From Microglena sp. YARC (taxonomy: Eukaryota > Chlorophyta > Chlorophyceae > Chlamydomonadales > Chlamydomonadaceae): a stretch of DNA of 64,000 bases. The notes beneath the pieces were generated by a model that saw only the letters and a list, made by a program, of their open reading frames with translations, made no database searches and had not been told where the DNA came from. Shown here piece after piece: positions 54,366-62,883 of this stretch (positions within the stretch are counted from its first letter, which is position 1; each line of letters opens with the position of its first letter). Position numbers and translations under genes: made by a program. The DNA is taken from contig CM039462.1 in assembly GCA_022414725.1 (NCBI GenBank), positions 58,344,576 to 58,408,575 of the forward strand. The letters run 5' to 3'.

Positions 54366-55520
54366 TTACACCAGCCTGTATCCTTTGAAAACCCCTCGCA
54401 AATTTTCGTTTCCGCGGCTTTTGACGCGGCTTTGCTCTAGACACCAGACGCTTAGGTGACGTTCCAGGTCCGTCTTGATCGTGCTGAGTTTCCCGTTGAA
54501 ATATTCGCATGTCTTGAAGCGTTCTTTGGCCTCCTTCAGCAGAAATGCGCTGTCCGGGCTGGCCGCGACGTGCTCTTCGACGAACATAGCCACGGCGTCG
54601 TTCGCGTTCAAGTACATTGCACTGGTCTTCTTTAACGAATCGGGCATATCGAACTTGTACTCGTATGCAAACGCGTGTAGAAGGGTGCGTAGGAACTCCA
54701 TGCACATCGCTCCGTCTGCCTTGAATGACTCTACAAGCCCTGAGTCTCGTGGGAAGAGGAATTTGGCGGCGTCCGCATCATCCGCGTCCACAAACCGACT
54801 GATGTAGTCGCCCAATGCTATCTCCATGACTTCGAATAAGTTTGTCTTCCCGTTAGAGGCGGACGCGTTGGCGCCGGCGTGTATGTGAAAGAGCTCTTGT
54901 CCGCTGTCTCCGTACAGATGTCTAGCAAATGTGTGGATGAGTTGGTTGTCGTCGGGGTGCATCGTGTCCCAGTATTTACGCACGCGGTCTGCTGATTCCG
55001 CGCACACTGCGACATTGTAATCGAATCCCACGGACATGGAGACCATGTCCTCCGGATGCCCTTGACGGAAGACGCCGTTTTTTAGGTCCCACACGCCGTT
55101 GTTGAACCCTAAGAGGTTTGGGTCGGCGTCGAGTTTCTTCATGAAGTCCGGGTCGTAAAAGTACTCGAGCATCTCTTTCAGGACGTTGTTCTTGAAGGTC
55201 GTGTTCTGGAGGCGCTCGGTGATGTTCGCTAGCCGTTCGGCGGTCTCGCTCTTTTTGCTCGCGTTGCTCTGCATGTCGTAAGCTCTCTCCTTGTGCAGAG
55301 CGGTCATGAAGTGATCTCGAACAATGGTGGACAGCTCGTGCTTGACTTGGAACTTGGCGACCGTCTTCCATCGCCCGTCGAATACGTACCATAATAGCTT
55401 TCCGTACGTACTCGCGGAAGCGATGCGGTTTCCAAGTATTCGTTTTGCGATGCGCGCTATCTCGTTATGGCTCCCGTTGCACGCGCGGACGTCGTCCTCC
55501 TCCTCAATGTGTAGGAACAT
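54366..55520 (-). CDS. D5-like primase/helicase lacking its central ATPase motifs
   Basis: D5 proteins are the replicative primase-helicases of NCLDVs. The intact 384-codon frame shows a D5_N part: LLGFNNGVWDLKNGVFRQG (136-154) with EDMVSMSVGFDY, then a Walker A loop, GANASASNGKT (216-226). After LGDYI (236-240) a full D5 helicase has Walker B, a sensor Asn and an Arg finger over about 110 residues. Here the protein passes directly into the post-helicase region (FPRDSGLVESFKADGAMCMEFLRTLL, 256-281) and the family's C-terminal domain (ANDAVAMFVEEH, KGYRLV end). The frame is not disturbed, which suggests a clean internal deletion. As written, it cannot hydrolyse ATP normally. Only the DNA just past its stop resembles the other gene ends; a fuller relative lies upstream. 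Confidence 0.75.
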   Translation of the reverse strand: MFLHIEEEDDVRACNGSHNEIARIAKRILGNRIASASTYGKLLWYVFDGRWKTVAKFQVKHELSTIVRDHFMTALHKERAYDMQSNASKKSETAERLANITERLQNTTFKNNVLKEMLEYFYDPDFMKKLDADPNLLGFNNGVWDLKNGVFRQGHPEDMVSMSVGFDYNVAVCAESADRVRKYWDTMHPDDNQLIHTFARHLYGDSGQELFHIHAGANASASNGKTNLFEVMEIALGDYISRFVDADDADAAKFLFPRDSGLVESFKADGAMCMEFLRTLLHAFAYEYKFDMPDSLKKTSAMYLNANDAVAMFVEEHVAASPDSAFLLKEAKERFKTCEYFNGKLSTIKTDLERHLSVWCLEQSRVKSRGNENLRGVFKGYRLV

Positions 55521-55524
55521 GACC

Positions 55525-55612
55525 GAACAACTTTCTGGCTGTAAAGATGAGAATGAGGTTCGTTAAAGGGTTGCAACAGTTGTTTACACCACTTTCCGAG
55601 ACGATGAGTGAC
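55525..55612 (-). promoter_or_regulatory. Upstream region of the D5-like gene, duplicated at 61,983-62,065
   Basis: CTGGCTGTAAAGATGAGAAT, GTTCGTTA and GTTGTTTACACCACTTTCCG stand directly before the D5-like start. Nearly the same string is at 61,983-62,065, and its last part also at 53,005-53,030, ahead of the T5orf172 paralogue. Position before starts suggests a promoter-bearing block; inference. Confidence 0.35.
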
Positions 55613-55617
55613 GCGCA

Positions 55618-55742
55618 AGCCGCCGTGGTGTCTTTTGGAGACAGATGGACTAGACAATGAGGATGCGCTTGCCGCCGCGGTGTCTTTTGGAGACAGATGG
55701 ACTAGACAATGAGGATGCGCTTGCCGCCGCGGTGTCTTTTGT
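55618..55742. repeat. 51-bp tandem repeat, 2.4 copies
   Basis: GCCGCCG(T/C)GGTGTCTTTTGGAGACAGATGGACTAGACAATGAGGATGCGCTT repeated. A single worn copy is at 54,190-54,250. Confidence 0.85.
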
Positions 55743-55799
55743 ATGTGGAGTCAGATGGGCGATGACGGTGTTCCTCCCTTTGCGTGTGTTCGTACGTAC

Positions 55800-55870
55800 G
55801 TGTGTTTGCTTGCATTCATTCATTCATGCATTCATTCATGCATTCATTCATGCATTCATTCATGCATGCG
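55800..55870. repeat. CATTCATTCATG microsatellite
   Basis: CATTCATTCATG units just past the 3' end of the PrimPol-D5 gene, as part of the 'CGTACGTACG' module. Confidence 0.8.
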
Positions 55871-58398
55871 TGAGGGCACCACCATCATCATGTCGTAGCC
55901 GCAATCCCATATATCCCTGTTGTGTCCCCTCCCTTCCGATTCGAATCGTCTTTTTTACGAACCCCTTGTTCTTCATCTGCCTGTGGAACCACTTTTCTCG
56001 ATCTTTACTGTCCCCGCTTTCCTCGAGATACATGTGGAACACGGCAACGCTCGACTCCCTGAAATCTTCCGCAAACTCGCAGTTCTCGGCGAGGAACGCT
56101 TGCACACCGTCCTGCTCCGCCAAATATTGTCTGGTAAACTCTGTGACCTTCTTTGGCGCCCCGGCCTTCAGGCTCTCTGTCCCACTGTACCACGCCACCG
56201 CACCCTCGACCAGCCAGGCAAACAGCGCAGCCTGCCCCTCTGGCGACTTCAGTCTCTCCTTCATGGTTCTGTCGCATTGCCGCAGCGTCGCGGTCTCTCT
56301 CTCCCCAGGGATGAGATCCCTGAAAGTCACCGGAAATTGAACGGCTAAAAGCCGCTCAATCATTGCAACGATCACATCGGACATCTCTGGCATGTGGTTG
56401 GTCACTAGGATTGCGAGATGCTGTGGCATTACAGTTACTGGGTCTTTATAAAGCGCCTTTGCCGGAAAGCCATCTCCGCCAGTTAAAAGCTGGACCTCGT
56501 TCGTCTTCAGCTTCTCCCCATTCTTGAGCTCGTTGAAGACCGCAAGTCTCGCTCCTACGAGCTTTGCCCGCTCCGCGTCAATATTACTGCACGATCGAGA
56601 ATCGCTTATGATCGCGCAGTTCATCTCCTTGTAGTTGGCCCCGAGCAGCTGCTGTAGCGCCTGCGTCAGCAGGCCCTTTCCGTTCCTTCCGCTCCCCGTC
56701 CATACGGGGAAAACCTCCTCTCTCACTTCGCCTGTGATACCGTACCCTAAAAGACGTTGAAGGAACCTTGCCATGGCCTCGTCCCCGCCCATGATCTTCT
56801 CGACGATCCTGTGTATCCACTCGGCGCCTGTGGCGTCGGCTTCGTTTGTGACATGGTCGCCGCCGTACGCCACGTCCAGTTCGTTGTGCACCATGTCCTC
56901 TGCCACCCTCTGTCGCTTCTGGCCTGTCCTGAGGTCCACGACGCTCCGCCCCTTGATCCCTATCAAGTGCCGATTGCTGTCCAGGCGCTGCTCGAACGTC
57001 TCGTCCATGAGCAGTGGTCCCGCGAAGGCCATCGCGTTCGTCACTCTGCGGTAAGACATCACGTAATTGATCAGCGTGGCCACTTTCTTCTTCTTCGCAT
57101 CCAGATCCGCTTTGCTCCTGGAGTCTTCTTGTTCCTCCTTTTCCCCTGCCCCCACCACTCCGATGCACAAACATCTGCGCGGCCTGTGTCGATATCCACA
57201 AGTCGACGTCCCGCAGCATCCCTTCCAAGACCTTGCTCGCCACGTTCTTGCACCCACCCCTCCTCCACCTTGTCCCACCTGCACGTGTCCTCCTGGAAGA
57301 TGTAATATTCGGTGCTGCCTTTCCCCGTCTTCTTCACGGTCCCGTTCAGCAGATAGTGCACGATCTGCCCAAGACCTCGGTCCCCTTTGTCCCAATTATC
57401 CTTCACTAGTTTGGGGATCGAAGACGCTCTGTACACCGCGTACCCGTGCGGGTCGTCCTCACCGGCCCACTTTACCACCGACTTCATTGTCATCTTCGGC
57501 CCGTCATAGTCGGGCCTTCCCACTGTCTCCCATAGCTTCTCTGCGGCCTCCTCATCGTATCTTGGCGACACCTTGGACATGTTTTTCCATAGCGCCTTGT
57601 ACGCCTCGCCGTACTCGTTCTTCAATGCCGTCGCCACTCCTCGCCATGTGTCTCTGGAATCCCACCTGTTTTTTCTAGGAGCAGTAGAATCTTCTCTACA
57701 TGCGTGCTCTCCATGAAGCTTGTCGGCATCATTATCCCCTGCTCTACCTCCTTTGTTGTTGGTGATGTGTTTTCCACCTTTGCCTTTGAGTATCCCGCCG
57801 CTCCCTTACTCGTCCTTTTATTCTTCTTCTTCGCCACCGCCACCCTCTCCATCAGCGCCTTTGGAATGTACGGTATCGACTCCAGCTCCCACGGAGCCCT
57901 TCCCTCCTTCCATGCCTTCCCCTCAGTGGGCGCAACAGACAGCAGACCCCTGGTCCCTGTCCGGCACAGGCTCTTCATATCAACCTTCCTTGCATCATCA
58001 TCGACTTGTCGTGCACCGTCATAGTACCCCTCCTCGTCTGCCCATGTCGGGCGCAAGAACATGTAGTGGCGTCCCTTCCTAGTCTCTTGAATGGCACACC
58101 TCTGCATGGCCTCACCCACCTCACCATCTTCATCTTCCATCCTCTCCAACCACTGCACTGTCTCTGCGTCGTCCGCGTCGATCACAACCAATCCATCCAA
58201 CAACATTCCCCATGCCTTGTGTGTTGGGTTGTTGTTCGCGTACGCGTCCGCTTCGGCCCATCCCCACTTCGCTTTTCCTAAATGCTTGTGTTTAGGCGCC
58301 TTCAAATCAGTCATGGGCATCAATACTGTTCTTCCCACACTCACCTCAGATCTCTTCAGCCACGCGCTGAGCTTCTGCAACTCTTCGTAGGATGCCAT
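55860..58398 (-). pseudogene. PrimPol-D5 primase/helicase, complete in content but with three frame changes
   Basis: Starts at 58,398. The first frame (to 57,622) is a PrimPol domain: LVVIDADD with Asp74/Asp76, KGRHYMFLRP with His111, and VDMKSLCRTGTRGLLSVAPTEG with Asp140. The next frame (57,637 down) has a PriCT-type linker (WRGVATALKNEYGEAYKALW..SPRYD). The third (57,255) carries VASKVLEGMLRDVDLW. The last (from about 57,130) holds SF3 motifs, numbered in the 55,860-57,395 frame: Walker A GSGRNGKG (234-241), Walker B-like RLAVFNEL (283-290), sensor AILVTNHMP (Asn333), Arg finger MIERLL (Arg348). The frame changes near 57,665, 57,255 and 57,130 lie in A6, G-rich and G5 runs, so read errors are likely and the gene may be intact. 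Expected role: primer synthesis and unwinding at the fork. Confidence 0.8.
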
Positions 58399-58675
58399 GT
58401 CGTTGTGTTGATTTTAGTTGTGTTGATTTTAGTTGTGTTGATGTATGCATTCGTACAGGTAGTCCTTTAAGCACCCTCCGATGATGATGTCCCTAGCTGT
58501 ATGTGCATCCATGAACGTTGTTTCGATTTACCGTGCGTGCGTTCGTGAGTCTGTGCATGAGGTCTATGTGTCTGAAGTTGTGTCAATATGAAAGAGTCGG
58601 CCGGCCTGCGCTGCTTGGGTCCGGCTCCGGTTTCTTCTGTGACGCATGCTGCCCTCGATTCTAAAAAAATCAGAC

Positions 58676-58934
58676 GACACCAATCCACCAAGGAGACACC
58701 AACACCTCTAGACGACGTCCACCGTCATCGAATCACATCCAATCTGTTTGTTTGTTTGTTTGTGTTCTTGTTTTGTTTCACTTGTTTCACCAAAATCAAA
58801 ACTATTCCTATTTTCTTCTCCCTATATGGACTTTTCTTTTTGATGAAACAAGTGAAACAAATATTATATAGTAATATATTAATATACAACAATCTTACCA
58901 ATAGTTTTTTCTCGAGCAGGCGTCTGCTCGACAC
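58676..58934 (+). repeat. 260-bp direct repeat, copy 1, with inverted arms and stem-loop end
   Basis: Almost identical to 59,083-59,339. Contains GTTTGTTTG repeats and an inverted pair (GTTTCACTTGTTTCAC at 58,777 and GATGAAACAAGTGAAACA at 58,841). It ends with the perfect palindrome CGAGCAGGCGTCTGCTCG. AATATTATATAGTAATATAT lies between. Confidence 0.9.
58911..58933. terminator. Stem-loop CGAGCAGGCGTCTGCTCG after T-rich run
   Basis: TTTTTTCTCGAGCAG, GCGT, CTGCTCGACAC. It closes the first 260-bp repeat and belongs to the 50,355 hairpin family. Confidence 0.45.
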
Positions 58935-59082
58935 ATTTCATCATCATACCACCGTTTTCTATTGAGTCAGGTTCCAATTAGCATGGTGATTCCACTCCCT
59001 TCATAAAAACCATATTGTGTGTGTGAGTCTCCATGGTCTGTTCTGGTCTGTCTGATGGACGAGGTAGTCACATAATCCAATC

Positions 59083-59339
59083 CACCAAGGAGACACCAAC
59101 ACCTCTAGACGACGTCCGCCGTCATCGAATCACATCCAATCTGTTTGTTTGTTTGTTTGTTTGTTTGTGTTCTTGTTTTGTTTCACTTGTTTCACCAAAA
59201 TCAAAACTATTCCTATTTTCTTCTCCCTATATAGACTTTTCTTTTTGATGAAACAAGTGAAACAAATATTATATAGTAATATATTAATATACAACAATCT
59301 TACCAATAGTTTTTTCTCGAGCAGGCGTCTGCTCGACAT
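59083..59339 (+). repeat. 260-bp direct repeat, copy 2
   Basis: Matches 58,676-58,934 with only a handful of changes, one being an extra GTTTGTTT unit. It ends in the same stem-loop (59,316-59,338). The copies are 150 bp apart. Confidence 0.9.
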
Positions 59340-59604
59340 CCATTTAGTTTTTTGATATGGGGGGACGGATCTAGGGAGGTGTTACAGGATGATGAGTGAC
59401 GGAATCATATCCAATGGCTGACCAAGACTTCTTCAGACGACCGCTCATGGCATGACAGAGATTGAGTGTTGGTTGGGTTATTTATTTGTTTGTAAAAGCT
59501 TCTCTACGACTTTGAAGGTTTTAAGGGAGCATAACTGCTAGTGACCGTTATTACAATTGTAAACACAAACAACTGAACAAAAAAGACTGGATAAATCGCA
59601 CACA

Positions 59605-59919
59605 ATGAACTCGTCGAGGAAGGTGACGAAGTTCTTCACGCCAACAAACCAAAATGGAGACAAGGGGATTTCAACGCTGTCAAAGAAACGATACTTCGAG
59701 ATGGAAGAGAGAGTGAAGATGATACTGGGGGGTAAATTACAGGAAGAGGCGGGCATGGTCATGAAGGCGATGCGTGAGATCATGAAGTTCGACCCGAATG
59801 TATCAAGGTACAGTGAGGAGGTCAGGGAGGCGCTTGAGGAGAACTCAAGAAAGTGGAGGCAACGGAATAAGGACGAGAAAAATGCGGTAAGATTAAATTA
59901 TGGTTTAGAAGCTTTATAA
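59605..59919 (+). CDS. Unknown 104-aa basic protein
   Basis: Intact frame MNSSRKVTKFFTPTNQNGDK, rich in Lys/Arg/Glu and mostly helical (EEAGMVMKAMREIMKF, SEEVREALEENSRKW). The N-terminal KVTKFF recalls the core of PCNA-binding (PIP-type) peptides, which would suit a replication accessory role near the primase genes, but this is a weak hint. Two worn stem-loops follow downstream at 59,992 and 60,027. Confidence 0.5.
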   Translation: MNSSRKVTKFFTPTNQNGDKGISTLSKKRYFEMEERVKMILGGKLQEEAGMVMKAMREIMKFDPNVSRYSEEVREALEENSRKWRQRNKDEKNAVRLNYGLEAL

Positions 59920-60026
59920 AAGAGGTCAAGTATGATTTTTCATGCCTCACCCTCAAGCTTCTCCAGATCCGTCTCTAACAGATGGCGATGTCTCAAGCAG
60001 ACACCTTATGATGATGATGAATTGTG

Positions 60027-60048
60027 TCAAGCAGACGCCTTCTTGAGC
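60027..60048. terminator. Stem-loop family member after the 104-aa gene
   Basis: TCAAGCAGACGCCTTCTTGAG is an imperfect hairpin about 110 bp past the stop of the gene at 59,605-59,919. A half copy (TCTCAAGCAGAC) lies 35 bp before it. Confidence 0.4.
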
Positions 60049-60325
60049 CTGCGCGTGTCCGCGCGTGTGCGTGATGACTCGACACATCCGCCGGCGCCGC
60101 ATTCGTACCGCGATCGATCCATCGTTTGACACTGTAGCCTCCGGCGAGCTCCCTAAACACTTTAGTCTTCTTTTTGCGGACGCTCTCTAAGACGAGGGGT
60201 GTGGGCCTGTAGCGTTTGTAGCGTTTGTATGGCTCTCATAAATAATACGCATTGCTGAAGGCGCTGAATTCCACTGCCCCACTCCGTGGGGCCCGCGATT
60301 TTCCTTTCATAATACCGACATAGTT

Positions 60326-60348
60326 CTCAAGCAGACTTCTGCTTGAGG
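60326..60348. repeat. Stem-loop CTCAAGCAGACTTCTGCTTGAG
   Basis: Nearly perfect palindrome. It is preceded by the CCCCACTCCGTGGGGCCCGC hairpin block (60,277) and ATACCGACATAGTT, the same context as at 50,320-50,385 and 62,440-62,518. Confidence 0.85.
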
Positions 60349-60389
60349 GTTGTTTCTTTAGAGAGAGTTACATCCATCTGGGGGAGAGG

Positions 60390-60428
60390 GGGAACGTTCC
60401 ATACTCAGCAAAACAATGCCGAGACCTG
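60390..60428 (+). repeat. Short scrap of the 490-bp array unit
   Basis: CATACTCAGCAAAACAATGCCGAGACC matches the landmark of the array at 1-8,760, with one gap. It is the only clear trace of that unit in the right half. Confidence 0.6.
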
Positions 60429-60494
60429 TATGGATCAAAGTTGTTTACACTCGTTTTTATTTAAAACAATAGTTTTAGTTGCTAATCTGTCAAC

Positions 60495-60607
60495 GGGGTT
60501 GTAGCTCAGTGGTAGAGCGTGATGTTAAAAGTCAATTTTATTCATTCATTGATCATGTCGCCCACTGAGCGATATATAAGATCCGGGTTCGAATCTCGGT
60601 ACCTCCA
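60495..60607 (+). tRNA. tRNA-Ala-like gene with a disrupted anticodon region
   Basis: 5' GGGGTTG (acceptor), TA, GCTC-AGTGGTA-GAGC (D arm, A box) and 3' CCGGG-TTCGAAT-CTCGG (T arm, B box), then TACCTCC and discriminator A. The acceptor pairs with one mismatch (5-68) and includes G3-U70, the identity mark of alanine tRNA. Between the D and T arms lie 64 nt instead of about 24, and no convincing anticodon stem with an Ala anticodon can be drawn; TTAAAAG at 60,525 sits where a loop would be. Either a roughly 40-nt intron interrupts it or it is a relic. Polymerase III could still read it from the A and B boxes. Confidence 0.5.
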
Positions 60608-60677
60608 GTGTTTTGCCAAAGTTCCACCTTCAGTTAATCAAGTTACCTGAGTTAGTCAATTAAGTTAACTAAGTTAG

Positions 60678-61249
60678 TCAATTTCCTGGCTGCGGATATC
60701 TTGACTGAAAGACGCGTCCACCGCGATCCACAGCTGTCACGATCATACGACGAATTGTCACAGATCCAAGTGTTGTTCCGTCTTCCATGTCAATGTTGAT
60801 GAGATGCGGTATCCATGACGAAAGTCTACTCGCGCACATAGTGGCCTGATGTATGGCTTTCAACACCTTGGCATTTCCAGTTTTGGCAGGGCTTTGAGGA
60901 TTTTCGTCTCCACCACGAAAAGTGTGTTGATAGCATGTGAGAATACAAGGGCGTCCCCGTTTGCTCGCTTGAAGCATCCGTCATCGAAGACGTACTCCAC
61001 CGCGACGAGGAACAAACGTGACGATGGGGATGTGTGGTGTTTTTGTTTAATTAGGTGGTGCAATGCGTTATACTCCAAGACGCGTGGATCGCCGGAAGTA
61101 GCCGATGACGTCCGCAGTGCATTGAGACGGCTGACATTCCGGCAGTGGAGGCGATCAAGAAACTTGGATGTGTCGAGACTGTCCATGTCCAGCGCCCTTC
61201 CTAGTTGGCGGACTGGCTTTGAAATGGGCTGACAAGGTTGTGTCGGCAT
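60678..61249 (-). pseudogene. Putative PD-(D/E)XK nuclease-like protein, one frameshift
   Basis: Starts at 61,249. The first frame (129 codons) contains RLFLVAVEYVFDDGCFKRAN, then GDALVF, and after 14 residues VVETKI. This Asp...Glu-x-Lys spacing on two strands fits the PD-(D/E)XK nuclease core. The protein continues in the next frame (60,977 to 60,678) with NAKVLKAIHQATMCASRLSS and VTIRRMIVTAVDRGGRVF. The frames change near 60,880. A diverged second copy of the C-terminal part enters from the right edge of the window (63,830-64,000). The nuclease call is inferred from motif spacing only. Confidence 0.4.
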
Positions 61250-61349
61250 CGCGTCGATGAAGACTCTTTTCTTCGCGCATACGTGGATGTGGCAATGACT
61301 CCAATCTCAAAAGAAGGCTTTACATATCCGTCTGTGTGGCGTGTGGAAA

Positions 61350-61397
61350 GAGAGAGAGAGAGAGAGAAAAGAGAGAGAGAGAGAAAGAGAGAGAGAG
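61350..61397. repeat. GA dinucleotide microsatellite
   Basis: GAGAGA tract interrupted by AAA. It yields meaningless Arg-Glu frames. Confidence 0.9.
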
Positions 61398-61754
61398 GAT
61401 AGATATTCGCGTGTGTATGTATTTTGCGTTATTTGTAGATGGAAGAAAGGAAAGAGTAGGGTTGTGTGCGAATGAAGAGGATGATGAGGAGAATAAAGAA
61501 AAAATATGCATGCTCGGGCGAGGAGGGTCTTTTATGATGCCCGGCTATCGTACCTCCAGCAATACACAAGGATTGGGCATGCCTGTGTACGCAAAGCGCC
61601 GGTCCCTTTAATCTGAGTGAGTGAGTGATTGAGTGATTGAGTGATGGACTATGAAGATGAGTCGTCTACATGTGTTCCGCCGTTTGCGTGTGTCAATGAG
61701 GGTCCTGCGTGTGCCATTCGACAGTGTTCTGCGTTTGCGTGAGAAGTGGTTGGT

Positions 61755-61845
61755 GGGCATCCATGCGGGGTGGGTATCCATGCGGGTGGGCATCCATTCG
61801 GGGTGGGCATCCATTCGGGGTGGGCATCCATTCGACAGTGTTCCG
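61755..61845 (+). repeat. Tandem GGGTGGGCATCCATTCG repeat
   Basis: About five units of 17-20 bp (GGGTGGGCATCCATTCG and variants). The minus strand reads Met-Asp-Ala-His-Pro-Glu-Trp repeats. Confidence 0.85.
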
Positions 61846-61982
61846 CCGTTTGAGTGAGAGTGGTTGGTGGGCATCATCTCGACAGCATCCGCCGCGACGC
61901 GTGTATGAGGATACGGCATGTGTCGTGATAAAGTGCGTTATCCTAAAACGATGTTTTTCAAGATTCTTCAGTGAGACGAATT

Positions 61983-62200
61983 CTTGAATTCTTGCTGGCT
62001 GTGAAGAGGAGAATAATGTTCGTTACAGTGTCTTCTGCGTTGTTTACACCACTTCCACGAGACGATGATCCGCCACCGTGTGTCATGAATGGACGGTGTG
62101 GATGCGACAGTTTTCCACAGTTTTGCGTGTGATGATTGATGCCTTGACAGGTTTCTGCAGCTCAATTTCCCTACCCCACTCCGTGGGGCCCGCGATTCTG
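61983..62200 (+). repeat. Copy of the D5-upstream block joined to dispersed module (copy D, partial)
   Basis: 61,983-62,065 resembles the block before the D5-like gene (GTTCGTTA..GTTGTTTACACCACTTCC). 62,065-62,200 continues as the module at 53,040-53,200: CGATGATCCGCCACCGTGTG, TGTCATGAATGGACGG, GTGTGGATGCGACAGTTTT, CCCCACTCCGTGGGGCCCGC. Confidence 0.75.
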
Positions 62201-62216
62201 CAGCCCGTTTATTGTC

Positions 62217-62370
62217 CATTGTCTTATAAAGTACTAGTTTCATATTCCCTGTTTTGTTATTCTTTTTAACAAAAATTTGGCCAACAGTTTTACTTCGCAC
62301 ATCATAATCCTTGTACAATACTCGGGATTTCCCATCATCGCAAATTCCGTTTCTCGACGTCTTTATTACC
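62217..62370 (-). pseudogene. 'ICDDGKSRVLYK' family fragment, start lost
   Basis: Reads IKTSRNGICDDGKSRVLYK, then YDVRSKTVGQIFVKKNNKTG, then KLVLYKTMDNKRAA, and stops being similar at the repeat module. The position of the ATG in the relative at 48,612 is GTA here. It keeps the segment deleted from the 48.5-kb copy, so neither copy is complete. Confidence 0.55.
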
Positions 62371-62487
62371 GTAAACCATATAGGTAGTGATTAGATTACA
62401 AGTTCGAAGCTTCACACAAGTCCGCAACTGAATTCCCCTGCCCCACTCCGTGGGTCCCGCGATTCCTCTTTCATGATCCCGAATAGT

Positions 62488-62518
62488 TGGTTAAGCAGAC
62501 GTCTGCTTGAGACGACAC
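62488..62518. terminator. Stem-loop directly after the 116-aa gene
   Basis: GTTAAGCAGACGTCTGCTTGAGACGACAC. The perfect core AAGCAGACGTCTGCTT is 16 bp. It lies 15 bp beyond the stop codon (62,533) of the minus-strand gene, the best-placed example of the family as a transcript-end hairpin. Confidence 0.6.
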
Positions 62519-62532
62519 GTGTCCCCATGCGC

Positions 62533-62883
62533 TCATGAAAGATGAATCGCGGAATCGAGACATGACTCCTGAATGTTGGGGAAGGGGATTCCGTATTGTT
62601 TGCAAAGATCCTCATTGAGCCGCCTGTCATGATCGTTCAGGGAATTCCATTGCTCGGCAGTCATGCTTGACAGTTCGTACCTCAGTTGCTTCTCAAGTGT
62701 GGGTTCCAAAAAACTGGTCAATGTGTGGGTTGCAAAAAACTGAGGATGAAATGCATATGTTTGAGTGCCCTTTTTATAATGATATTCGCCTCCGCTACCA
62801 GAATCTGTTTTACAGATATTTATAGCATGTCCATGAGGATACCGACTTAACCGTATGGAATGTGGAATTCTGCGATTCCACAT
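62533..62883 (-). CDS. Unknown 116-aa protein
   Basis: Intact frame MWNRRIPHSIRLSRYPHGHA. Polar, with His/Tyr-rich segments (EYHYKKGTQTYAFHPQFFA) and an acidic helical C-terminal half (MTAEQWNSLNDHDRRLNEDL). No signal peptide or membrane helix. Family unknown. It ends 15 bp before a perfect stem-loop. Confidence 0.5.
   Translation of the reverse strand: MWNRRIPHSIRLSRYPHGHAINICKTDSGSGGEYHYKKGTQTYAFHPQFFATHTLTSFLEPTLEKQLRYELSSMTAEQWNSLNDHDRRLNEDLCKQYGIPFPNIQESCLDSAIHLS

Noticed and set aside
55657..58024. Several plus-strand frames of 90-227 codons
   Set aside because: They lie opposite the PrimPol-D5 gene, whose motifs fix the coding strand as minus.
61608..61919. 103-codon minus-strand frame with Met-Asp-Ala-His-Pro repeats
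   Set aside because: Coded by a 17-20-bp tandem repeat; no similarity outside it.
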